Shown here piece by piece: positions 7,694-14,880 of a stretch of 64,000 nucleotides of DNA. The first letter of the stretch is position 1. Each line of letters starts with the position of its first letter. Position numbers and translations under genes: made by a program. This DNA is from Pseudarthrobacter raffinosi (GTDB taxonomy: Bacteria; Actinomycetota; Actinomycetes; Actinomycetales; Micrococcaceae), in the NCBI RefSeq assembly GCF_023913735.1, contig NZ_JAMXBH010000014.1, positions 62,001-126,000 of the forward strand, written 5' to 3'. The notes below the pieces were generated by a model. It was not told where the DNA came from. It did no database searches and saw nothing but the letters and a program-made list of their open reading frames with translations.

Positions 7694-7720
7694 GTTTCCG
7701 CCTGCCGGTCGGTGCGTAAC
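7694..7720 (-). promoter_or_regulatory. Possible GlnR-like site upstream of the nirBD operon
   Basis: On the minus strand GTTAC and GAAAC half-sites are separated by 17 bases, equal to the six-half-site-six periodicity of GlnR boxes, but the central half-site (ACCGG) does not match. nirBD is a known GlnR target in other actinobacteria, which raises the prior. It is weak evidence on its own. Confidence 0.3.
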
Positions 7721-7780
7721 TTTTCCTTTGCGCAAATCTCACCGCTTCCGGGCCGCCACCGGCCGGCCCCTGCGACTACA

Positions 7781-9490
7781 TCAGGCCGGGGCCAGCACGC
7801 CCTTGTCCATCGAGTACCTGATCCAGCGGCCGGATTCGTCCGTCCGCGAGGTGTCGCTCTTCTTGGCGCACTTGGCAAACCAGTCCCGGAGGGCGCGGTC
7901 GTGGCTGACCATAACCAGGGTCCCGGTGAAGCCGGCGAGCGCCTCTTCGAGCTGCTCCACCAGGACCGGCGCCAGGTGGTTGGTGGGTTCGTCCACAATC
8001 AGTGTGCCGTAGCCGCCCAGCAGCAGGCGGGCCAGGGCAAGCCTGCGCTGCTGGCCCGCGGACAGGCTGCCTACGGGGACGTGGAACTCGCTGGTGCGGA
8101 ACAGCCCCAGGCGCAGGAGTGCCTCGGCGTGCTCGTCGATGTTGCCGCCGAGGCCCGCCGCGAAGGCCGGCAGCAGGCGGAGCGTGGGCCGTTGCGGCAG
8201 TTCGAGTTCCTGCTGCAGGTAGCCCACCCGGGCCGGCCGCTGCACCCTCCCGCCAACGGGCTCCAGGGTTCCCGCCAGCACGGAGAGCAGGGTGGATTTG
8301 CCGGCGCCGTTCGGGCCTGTGATGAGGATCTTCTCGCCCGTGCCGGCCGCGAAATCAGTGACGCCCAGGCGGCCTGGAACCGCGACGCCGCGGGCAACGA
8401 GGACCGCCGATGCCGTCAAGTGGGAGTCCCCGGATGCGGTGGTCGCCACGGAGGCACCCGAAGGAGCCTCCGGTTCCACGGCCAGCTCCGCCGCCAGCCG
8501 CAGCGGCACCGGCGGGCGGTCGATGGGGCTCGCTTCCAGCCGCCGGAGCCGTTCCTGCGCGTTGCGGACCTTGCTGGTGGCCGCTTTCTGCCAAGTGCCG
8601 GCCTTAAAGTCGAAGCCCACCTTGTCATTGTCGCGCTGGCGGGCGTAGCCCATCTTGTCGGTCACGGTGTCCGCCTGCCGCTGCTCCGCCTCCATCGCGA
8701 CGATCCACTCGTGGTACTGCTGAACCCAGCGCTGGCGTTCGGCGGCCTTCTCGCGGAGGTAGCCGTCGTAGCCGTTGCCGTAGCGGGTCACGGTACGGCG
8801 CTCGGCATCAACCTCAATCACGGTGCTGGCCACCTTGCGGAGCAGCACGCGGTCGTGGGACACCACCACCACTGTCCCGCGATGGGCGGCCAGCCGGTCC
8901 TCCAGCCAGGCGGTTCCGCGGGCATCGAGGTGGTTGGTGGGTTCGTCCAGGAGCAGGATGTCCGCCGGATCGGCCAGGACACAGGCCAGCGCCACGCGTT
9001 CCTGCTCGCCGCCGGAGAGCGATCCCAACGTCCGCTTCCGGTCCAGGCCACCCAGGCCCAGCCGGTCGAGCGCCGCCTCCACACGGGATTCCGCGGCGTA
9101 GCCCTCGCGCAGCTGGTACTCGGTCTGCAGCCGGCCGTAGGTTTCCAGCTCGTCGTCCTCGGCATCGGCGAGGCCGGCCTCCAGCCGGTCAAGTTCGGCT
9201 TCGAGGGCGCGCAGCGAGGACAGGGAAGCGTCGACGGCGGCTCCCACGGTGAAGGATTCGGGCAGGCCGTGCGTCTGGGCAAGGTAGCCCACGCGGCCGT
9301 GGCTGACCGCAGTTCCTTCGTCGGGCGCTTCCAGCCCTGCCAGGATCCGGAGCAGCGTGGATTTGCCGGCGCCGTTTTCGCCGACGATGGCAACATGCTC
9401 GCCGGCCGTGATGACCAGGCCGATTCCGTCCAGCAATTGCCGGTCGCCGTAGCCATGGGAGATGCCGGAAAGGTTCAGTTGTTCAGTCAA
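7781..9490 (-). CDS. ABC-F family ATPase
   Basis: The 569-residue protein holds two ATP-binding cassettes and no membrane segment, the ABC-F pattern. Cassette 1 has GENGAGKST, LSGGEQ and LLLDEPTNHLD; cassette 2 has GPNGAGKST, LSAGQQ and LIVDEPTNHL. A charged linker of about 80 residues lies between them. ABC-F proteins act on ribosomes as translation factors or antibiotic-protection proteins; which applies here is not visible. The TTG start at 9490 is chosen because GAGGA lies 6 bases upstream; an ATG at 9574 would add 28 poorly conserved residues. Confidence 0.88.
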   Translation of the reverse strand: MTEQLNLSGISHGYGDRQLLDGIGLVITAGEHVAIVGENGAGKSTLLRILAGLEAPDEGTAVSHGRVGYLAQTHGLPESFTVGAAVDASLSSLRALEAELDRLEAGLADAEDDELETYGRLQTEYQLREGYAAESRVEAALDRLGLGGLDRKRTLGSLSGGEQERVALACVLADPADILLLDEPTNHLDARGTAWLEDRLAAHRGTVVVVSHDRVLLRKVASTVIEVDAERRTVTRYGNGYDGYLREKAAERQRWVQQYHEWIVAMEAEQRQADTVTDKMGYARQRDNDKVGFDFKAGTWQKAATSKVRNAQERLRRLEASPIDRPPVPLRLAAELAVEPEAPSGASVATTASGDSHLTASAVLVARGVAVPGRLGVTDFAAGTGEKILITGPNGAGKSTLLSVLAGTLEPVGGRVQRPARVGYLQQELELPQRPTLRLLPAFAAGLGGNIDEHAEALLRLGLFRTSEFHVPVGSLSAGQQRRLALARLLLGGYGTLIVDEPTNHLAPVLVEQLEEALAGFTGTLVMVSHDRALRDWFAKCAKKSDTSRTDESGRWIRYSMDKGVLAPA

Positions 9491-9676
9491 GACAAGTCCT
9501 CGCAAGATTCCGCAGTGTGGCCGCCGGAACTGATGCTCGACGGCGGCCCTGGATTCGGGGGAACAGTCCGGCATAGCCGGGCTGTTGCTCAGGACTTCAT
9601 CGCTCCAGCTTCCCCGCCGGAAGCCGCAGCGTCAAGCCGGGACACCACCGGTGACACCAATATTCGCCAGAAAGTA

Positions 9677-9714
9677 TTGACATGACACCAAAGTGACGTC
9701 AAAATGGTGTCATG
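9677..9714 (+). promoter_or_regulatory. Promoter/operator of the RHH-DUF4097 operon
   Basis: TTGACA (9677-9682) and CAAAAT (9700-9705) are spaced 17 bases. The -10 ends 6 bases before the ATG, so the message should be leaderless. The promoter is embedded in a perfect inverted repeat CATGACACCA (9681-9690) / TGGTGTCATG (9705-9714), with the palindrome TGACGTCA (9694-9701) at the centre and another GGTGACACCAA copy just upstream at 9650-9660. A repressor bound here would cover the -35, the -10 and the start codon, as expected for autoregulation by the RHH protein. Confidence 0.65.
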
Positions 9715-10227
9715 CAACTCAACCAGTACGTATCCGCCGTCCAGCATCAGCTGGGCGTCGCGGCCGAAGCCGGTGGCCCTGAGGCCCGGGAACTCAGCGA
9801 CCGCCTCACTGCCGCGCTTGAGTCCACCGTCCGGCTCGTCCTCCTCGAAGCCCTCTCCGACGCCGCCAGCGAGATCACCCTCGAGCTGGCCCCGGCGTCG
9901 GTGGAGGTACGGCTCCGGGGCCGCGATCCGGAGTTTGTGGTCACCAGCCCGCCCGTTGCCAGCGACTTCGAAGCGGTGACGGAACGGTCCAGCCAGCCTT
10001 CCCGGCAGACTCCGGAAGAGTTCGACGGCGCCAGCACCTCCCGCACGACGCTCCGCCTTCCCGATCACCTCAAGCAGCAGGTTGAAGAGGCCGCCGGCAT
10101 TGAAGGCCTGTCCGTAAACTCCTGGCTGATCCGGGCCGTCGCGGACGCCCTCAACGGGAACCAATCCACCCAACGGACCATTCGCCGCGATCCCGGCGAG
10201 CAGAACTTCACAGGATGGGCACGCTGA
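9712..10227 (+). CDS. Ribbon-helix-helix (HicB/Arc-like) regulator
   Basis: In this 171-residue protein the N-terminal ~95 residues are an uncharacterised domain (QYVSAVQHQLGVAAEAGG... ITLELAPASVEVRL). The C-terminal ~40 residues (from about 110) are a ribbon-helix-helix: TTLRLPDHLKQQVEEAA, then GLSVNSWLIRAVADAL. RHH proteins bind operators as dimers through the strand. The inverted repeat over its own start codon suggests autoregulation. Its stop overlaps the next start (TGATG). Although HicB-like, no HicA-type toxin is adjacent; the partner is the DUF4097 protein. Confidence 0.75.
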   Translation: MQLNQYVSAVQHQLGVAAEAGGPEARELSDRLTAALESTVRLVLLEALSDAASEITLELAPASVEVRLRGRDPEFVVTSPPVASDFEAVTERSSQPSRQTPEEFDGASTSRTTLRLPDHLKQQVEEAAGIEGLSVNSWLIRAVADALNGNQSTQRTIRRDPGEQNFTGWAR

Positions 10228-11090
10228 TGAAAACCTTCGAGACCCCCCAGCCAATCGCCGTCGTGGTGGACGTGTCCGTCCGTGCCGACATTCTGGTTGT
10301 GGCCGGCAACCGCACCGACACCGTGGTCAACGTCCGGCCCCGCGAAGCAACCCGGGCCCTGGACATCAAGGCGGCGGAGCAGACCACCGTGGACTACACG
10401 GATGGACGCCTGCAGGTAAGGCTGCATCCGCAACGCCGCCACACCTGGTTCAGCGACGGCGGCGCCGTGGACATCGCAGTTGAAGTGCCCATCGGCTGCA
10501 GCCTTGAGTTGAAGTCCGGAATGGGCGATCTCCGCTGCGAGGGCGAATTCAGCTCCGCCGAACTGAAGACGGACATGGGCCACGTCCACCTCGACCACTC
10601 CACGGAACTCCGGGTCCACACGGGCATGGGCGACGTGACCGTGGAACGCGTCGCGGGGCGGGCGGAAATCAAGACCGGCTCGGGCAAGATTCGGATCCGG
10701 GAAATCGACGGGACCGCCAGCGTCAAGAACGGCAACGGCAGCACGTACATCGTGGATGCCGCCGGTGAACTCAAGGTCAGTGCCGCCAACGGGGACGTCT
10801 CCCTGGAACGCGCCGGCGTCACCACCACCATCAAGGCCTCCAACGGCGACATCACGGTCGGCGAGGTGGTCCGCGGAATCCTCACCCTACAGACCGCCGC
10901 AGGTTCGTTGGCCATCGGCGTCCGCGAAGGCACCGCCGCGTGGCTGGACCTCAGCACCAAGTACGGTCGCGTCCGCAACGGACTCGATGCCACCACCGGG
11001 CCAAGCGAGACGGACGCCAAAGTGGAGATCCGCGCCCGCAGCGCCTACGGCGACATCACCGTGCGGCGCTCCCCCGTTCCCACCCGGTAA
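10227..11090 (+). CDS. DUF4097-type beta-strand repeat protein
   Basis: The 287-residue protein is built of repeated short beta strands with a G-x-[GD]-[DK]-[IV] turn, such as SGMGDLRCEG, TGMGDVTVE, TGSGKIRIRE, NGNGSTYIV, ANGDVSLE and SNGDITVGE. This predicts a beta-helix or prism typical of DUF4097 (putative adhesin) proteins. Unlike many family members it has no signal peptide or membrane segment, so it should be cytoplasmic. The ATG at 10227 overlaps the stop of the RHH gene; an in-frame ATG at 10215 is possible. What it binds or shields is unknown. Confidence 0.8.
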   Translation: MKTFETPQPIAVVVDVSVRADILVVAGNRTDTVVNVRPREATRALDIKAAEQTTVDYTDGRLQVRLHPQRRHTWFSDGGAVDIAVEVPIGCSLELKSGMGDLRCEGEFSSAELKTDMGHVHLDHSTELRVHTGMGDVTVERVAGRAEIKTGSGKIRIREIDGTASVKNGNGSTYIVDAAGELKVSAANGDVSLERAGVTTTIKASNGDITVGEVVRGILTLQTAAGSLAIGVREGTAAWLDLSTKYGRVRNGLDATTGPSETDAKVEIRARSAYGDITVRRSPVPTR

Positions 11091-11121
11091 ACCACACCAG
11101 GTCAGACCACAGCAAAAGAAC

Positions 11122-11182
11122 AACGCGGGGTCACTTAACGCTCATGTTTCCCCTCGTATTGGGCAGTAATTGACCCCGCGTT
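11122..11182. repeat. Palindromic element, family C
   Basis: AACGCGGGGTCA (11122-11133) and TGACCCCGCGTT (11171-11182) are perfect 12-base inverted arms around an AT-richer 37-base centre. It lies between the convergent DUF4097 and metal-permease genes and could terminate both. The element looks like a non-coding repeat; only one copy is in the window. Confidence 0.6.
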
Positions 11183-11199
11183 GCTGTGGACTCCCGGGC

Positions 11200-12078
11200 C
11201 TAGGCAACCAGAAGCGCGGCGGCCTTCCTGCGGCGGGCCTTCGCCAGCCGGGTGCCGATCAGTCCCTGCCGGGGGCTGAACAGGTAGACGGCAGCGAACA
11301 CCACGCCCTGCGTGAGCACCACCATGGCGCCCGAAGCCGTGTCCAGGTAGTAGCTGAAGTAGATGCCGGCGATGGAGCACACCGCTGAAATCACCGGTGC
11401 GATGACCAGCATCCGGTTGAAGCGGTCCGTGAGCAGGTAGGCGGTGGCACCGGGGATGATGAGCATCGCCACCACCAGCACCACGCCCACCGTCTGCAGC
11501 GCCACCACCGACGTCAAAGCCAGCAGCCCCATAAGCAGCGCCCCCAGCCGTTTCGGGGAGAGCCCGATCGCGTGGGCGTGCGTGGGATCGAACGCATAGA
11601 GGGTCAGGTCGCGGCGCTTCAGGATCAGGATGACGAACGCGACGACGCCGAGCACCAGCACCTGGATCAGGTCCGGGATGCTGACGCCCAGGAGGTTGCC
11701 GAAGATGATGTGATTCAGGTCAGTCTGGCTGGGCGTGACGGAGATCAGCACAAGGCCCAAGGCAAACAGCGAGGTGAACACAATGCCGATGGCGGCGTCC
11801 TCCTTCACGCGGCTGGTGTTGCGGATGACGCCGATCAGGGTCACCGCGATCAGCGCGAACACCAGGGCACCGAGCGCAAACGGGGCGCCCACAATGTAGG
11901 CCAGCACAACGCCGGGCAGCACGGCGTGGGAGACGGCGTCGCCCATCAGGGACCAGCCGATCAGCACCAGCCAACAGCTGAGGACAGCACAGACGACGGC
12001 GGCGAGCGCGGTGGTGACGATGGCGCGGACCATAAAGTCGTAGCTGAGCGGTTCGAGCAGAATGTCGAAGATTTCCAC
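11200..12078 (-). CDS. Metal ABC transporter permease (Mn/Zn/Fe type)
   Basis: The 292-residue integral membrane protein has about 8-9 hydrophobic segments and matches the ABC-3 permease family: GWSLMGDAVSHAVLPGVVLAY near residue 40, DAAIGIVFTSLFALGLVLIS near 93, and QTVGVVLVVAMLIIPGATAYLLTDRF near 200. It forms the channel for the importer whose ATPase and binding protein are encoded just upstream (ATPase stop 3 bases before its start). The last residues are basic. Metal choice follows the binding protein, which looks manganese-type. Confidence 0.92.
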   Translation of the reverse strand: MEIFDILLEPLSYDFMVRAIVTTALAAVVCAVLSCWLVLIGWSLMGDAVSHAVLPGVVLAYIVGAPFALGALVFALIAVTLIGVIRNTSRVKEDAAIGIVFTSLFALGLVLISVTPSQTDLNHIIFGNLLGVSIPDLIQVLVLGVVAFVILILKRRDLTLYAFDPTHAHAIGLSPKRLGALLMGLLALTSVVALQTVGVVLVVAMLIIPGATAYLLTDRFNRMLVIAPVISAVCSIAGIYFSYYLDTASGAMVVLTQGVVFAAVYLFSPRQGLIGTRLAKARRRKAAALLVA

Positions 12079-12081
12079 GGG

Positions 12082-12903
12082 TCAGCCCCTGCTCTCGATG
12101 ATGGCGGAGGCGCCGGCGGCTGCGGGGTGGACGACGGCGGCCGTGACGGCGGGGTGGGGAGGTACCGGAAGGTCGCGGTTCAGCACATCCAGGCCGAACG
12201 CCATGGCGAGGTTCTCCGGCTGGAGCACCAGTTCCGGGGCGCCGTGCATCAGGACCCGGCGCATGAGGAGCACGGCTTCGTCGCACAGGTTGGGCAGCGC
12301 GTGGAGGTCGTGGGTGGAGATGAGGATGGTGCAGCCGTCGGAGGCCAGCTCGCGCAGCAGCCGGGTGATGGTGGCCTCGGAGCGCTTGTCAACGCCGGCG
12401 AACGGTTCGTCCAGGAGCATCATGGTGGCACCCTGGGCAATGCCGCGGGCCACAAAAGCACGCTTCTTCTGCCCGCCGGACAGCTGCCCGATCTGCCGTT
12501 CCGCGTACTCGCCCAGTTCCACGCGGTCCAGCGCCAGATCGACGGCGGCGCGGTCGGCCTTGGAGGGGCGCCGGGTGAAGCCCTGGTGCCCGTAGCGTCC
12601 CATCATCACCACATCGCGGACGGACAGCGGGAACTGCCAGTCAACGTCCTCGCTCTGCGGCACATAGCCGATCCCGCCCTCCTTGCGCGCCCTGGTGGGT
12701 GACTGTCCGCCGATCAGTACGCGGCCGGCGTCGGGCTTGATCATTCCCATGATCACCTTGAACAGGGTGGACTTCCCGGACCCGTTCATGCCGATCAGGC
12801 CGCAGATCCGGGCGGCGTCCACGGTGAGCGAGGCGGAATCGAGCGCCAGGACCTCGCCGTAGTGGACGGTGACGTTTTCAACGAGGATGGCCGGGGAGCT
12901 CAT
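12082..12903 (-). CDS. Metal ABC transporter ATP-binding protein
   Basis: The 273-residue cytoplasmic ATPase has Walker A GMNGSGKST (about 38), Q-loop YVPQSEDVDWQFPLSV (a hallmark of Mn/Zn importers), signature LSGGQ, Walker B MMLLDEPFAGVD and switch His in STHDL. It energises the cognate permease. Its ATG overlaps the stop of the binding protein by one base (TAATG). The C-terminal 40 residues are Ala/Pro-rich and probably unstructured. Confidence 0.93.
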   Translation of the reverse strand: MSSPAILVENVTVHYGEVLALDSASLTVDAARICGLIGMNGSGKSTLFKVIMGMIKPDAGRVLIGGQSPTRARKEGGIGYVPQSEDVDWQFPLSVRDVVMMGRYGHQGFTRRPSKADRAAVDLALDRVELGEYAERQIGQLSGGQKKRAFVARGIAQGATMMLLDEPFAGVDKRSEATITRLLRELASDGCTILISTHDLHALPNLCDEAVLLMRRVLMHGAPELVLQPENLAMAFGLDVLNRDLPVPPHPAVTAAVVHPAAAGASAIIESRG

Positions 12904-13913
12904 TACTTCGCCCCTGCTGGGGCCCCGGTGGAGGTTCCGGCTGAGGTGCTGGCCAGGGCCTTGGTGATGACATCGGCGTCGTGCCTGATCAGGTCCAGGT
13001 AAGTGGGTACGGGCCCGTCGGCTTCGGACAGCGAATCCACGTATAGCGTGCCGCCGAACTTCGCTCCGGTGGCGCCCACCACCTGCTGCATGGGCGCATC
13101 GGACACCGTGGATTCACAGAACACGGCAGGAACCTTGTTGGCCTTGACGTACTCGATGGCGCGGGTGATCTGTTGCGGCGTGGCCTGCTGTTCGGCGTTG
13201 ACGGCCCAGATGTAGACCTCTTTGAGCCCGGCATCACGGGCCAGGTAGGAGAATGCGCCTTCGCAGGTCACCAGGGCGCGCTGGTTCTCCGGGAGGCCTG
13301 CGAGGCTTGCTTTCATCTCGTCCTGCACACCCTGCAGTTCGGCCTTGTAGGCGTCACCGTTGGCTTTGAATACCGCAGCGTTCTCCGGGTCAAGCTCGCT
13401 GAACGCCTTCACCATGTTGTCCGTGTAGATCTGCACGTTCACGGGCGACATCCAGGCATGCGGGTTCGGTTTGCCCTGGTAGGAGTCCTCGCTGATGGAC
13501 ATGACCTCCACACCGTCACTGACCACGGCGTGCGGCACGTCCAGGCCCTCGACGAACTGCCCAAACCAGGCTTCGAGGTTCAGGCCGTTGTCCAGGATGA
13601 GATCCGCCTTGGCTGCCTTGCGTATGTCGCCGGGGGTCGGTTCGTAGCCGTGGATCTCGGCGCCCGCCTTGGTGATGGACTCCACGGTGAGCTTGTCCCC
13701 CGCAACGTTCCGGGCGACGTCGGCCAGCACCGTGAAGGTGGTCAGGACCACGGGCTTGTCACTGTCACTGTTGCCTGAAGCGTCACCCCCGCACGCGGTA
13801 AGGGAGAGGGACACAAGGACGACGGCGGTGGCGCCGGCAGCGCGGAATGCCGCCGTTCCCCGGGCGAGGGTTCGGGCGGCTACTTTGGCGCGCCGAAACA
13901 AAAATTTAGGCAT
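12903..13913 (-). CDS. Metal ABC transporter substrate-binding lipoprotein, manganese-type
   Basis: The 336-residue protein begins with a basic, hydrophobic signal ending LSLTAC, a lipobox, so Cys is lipidated outside the membrane. Ligands expected of the PsaA/MntC group are visible: His in IHGYEPTP, His in NPHAWMSP, Glu in VTCEGAF and Asp in YVDSLSE. A Glu (not His) at the third site and the lack of a His-rich loop favour Mn or Fe over a ZnuA-type zinc role. The C-terminus is Ser/Thr/Ala-rich. The ATG at 13913 is preferred because a TAGAAT -10 lies 7 bases upstream; an ATG at 13922 would overlap that box. Confidence 0.9.
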   Translation of the reverse strand: MPKFLFRRAKVAARTLARGTAAFRAAGATAVVLVSLSLTACGGDASGNSDSDKPVVLTTFTVLADVARNVAGDKLTVESITKAGAEIHGYEPTPGDIRKAAKADLILDNGLNLEAWFGQFVEGLDVPHAVVSDGVEVMSISEDSYQGKPNPHAWMSPVNVQIYTDNMVKAFSELDPENAAVFKANGDAYKAELQGVQDEMKASLAGLPENQRALVTCEGAFSYLARDAGLKEVYIWAVNAEQQATPQQITRAIEYVKANKVPAVFCESTVSDAPMQQVVGATGAKFGGTLYVDSLSEADGPVPTYLDLIRHDADVITKALASTSAGTSTGAPAGAK

Positions 13914-13920
13914 ACCGAAC

Positions 13921-13950
13921 ATTCTACGCGACGCCGATCTGGCCCCGCAA
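13921..13950 (-). promoter_or_regulatory. Promoter of the metal importer operon
   Basis: TTGCGG (13950-13945) and TAGAAT (13926-13921) on the minus strand are 18 bases apart. The -10 ends 7 bases before the ATG, so transcription should begin at the start codon (leaderless). No recognisable MntR or Zur box was seen. Confidence 0.6.
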
Positions 13951-13971
13951 TGTGACGCCCACCCGCCCACT

Positions 13972-14037
13972 CCCAACTAGGTAGCGCTAACTGTCGCTTT
14001 GGGGCCTCAAAACGACAGTTAGCGCTACCTAGTTGGG
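13972..14037. repeat. Palindromic repeat, family A, copy 1
   Basis: Arms CCAACTAGGTAGCGCTAAC-TGTCG and CGACA-GTTAGCGCTACCTAGTTGG are nearly perfect inverted repeats of about 28 bases around a short loop. A second, independent copy with the same arm sequence lies at 40735-40798. It sits between the divergent metal importer and protease genes, so it is not simply a terminator. Confidence 0.8.
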
Positions 14038-14044
14038 GGGGAGC

Positions 14045-14050
14045 TAGGCT
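14045..14050 (+). promoter_or_regulatory. -10 box, leaderless protease transcript
   Basis: TAGGCT ends 6 bases before the ATG at 14057; there is no ribosome-binding site between them. Confidence 0.5.
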
Positions 14051-14056
14051 GAAGAC

Positions 14057-14818
14057 ATGGCCATCACGCACCGGAAACCACCCGCGCCGCAGCCCGAGCT
14101 GTACCGGTTTTCCGCCCTTGATTTCACCGCCGTCGGCCTCTATGTGGCCGCGGCCGGGCTCTTCGCCGTGGCCGGGGAACTGCTGGTCCCGCTCATAAGC
14201 CAGCTTGCCCCCAGCCCGGCCGCGGCGTCGTACGCCGTGAACCTCATCTTCTATGGCTCGATCGGGATCCTGGCGCTGGCCGCCGCCCGCCGGGTGGTAG
14301 CCCGGGACCTGCGCGTGCTGGCCACCCGTCCGTGGTTCACGCTGCTGATGGTACCGGCGGCGGTGGTGGCCATGATGATCCTCACGGCGGTGGTGGTGTC
14401 GGCCGGCGGCGGAGTGGAGACGTCGGCAAACCAAGCCGGACTGCAGGCGCTGATGCAACAGGTTCCTGCCTGGCTGATGGTGCCGGTCCTGGTGGTGGTG
14501 GGCCCGTTTGTGGAGGAGTACATCTTCCGGCACCTGCTGATCGGCAAGCTCAGCCGCCGGCTCAACATCTGGCTGTGCTGTGCCCTCTCTGTGGTCCTCT
14601 TTGCCGGCATCCATATCGCAGGCCAGGAAGCCATCACGCTCAGTGCTTTGCTCCCCTATCTGGCCATGGGCGGCACGCTGGTGTTTGTCTACGTGTGGAC
14701 CGGGAAGAACCTGATGTTCTCCTACTTTGTGCACGCGGCGAAGAACCTGCTGGCGGTCATCTTCATCTACGCCATCCCGCCCGAGCTATTCGAGCAGTTG
14801 CAGCAGGTCCAGCCCTGA
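14057..14818 (+). CDS. CPBP-family intramembrane metalloprotease
   Basis: The 253-residue membrane protein has about 7 hydrophobic segments. It carries the CAAX protease/bacteriocin-processing (Abi) motifs: VEEYIFR with the Glu pair near residues 152-153, FAGIH with a metal-binding His near 197, and a further FVHAAKN near 229. These residues form the Glu/His active site inside the membrane. Substrates in bacteria are mostly unknown. The gene is a single unit upstream of menB, separated from it by a promoter. Confidence 0.88.
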   Translation: MAITHRKPPAPQPELYRFSALDFTAVGLYVAAAGLFAVAGELLVPLISQLAPSPAAASYAVNLIFYGSIGILALAAARRVVARDLRVLATRPWFTLLMVPAAVVAMMILTAVVVSAGGGVETSANQAGLQALMQQVPAWLMVPVLVVVGPFVEEYIFRHLLIGKLSRRLNIWLCCALSVVLFAGIHIAGQEAITLSALLPYLAMGGTLVFVYVWTGKNLMFSYFVHAAKNLLAVIFIYAIPPELFEQLQQVQP

Positions 14819-14868
14819 CAGCTGCCGTTCCCGAGGGCAACGAGTTCTGCATCAGCTGACCCGATTAC

Positions 14869-14874
14869 TAGACT
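14869..14874 (+). promoter_or_regulatory. -10 box, leaderless menB transcript
   Basis: TAGACT ends 6 bases before the GTG at 14881. No Shine-Dalgarno is visible, so menB should be translated from a leaderless message. Confidence 0.6.
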
Positions 14875-14880
14875 TGTCCG

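Noticed and set aside
7712..9685. 657-codon plus-strand frame opposite the ABC-F gene
   Set aside because: It mirrors the ABC-F coding frame, and has no recognisable domain or ribosome site.
9712..10227. Classical HicAB toxin-antitoxin pair
   Set aside because: No HicA-type (dsRBD-like) toxin is present on either side; the partner gene is a DUF4097 protein.
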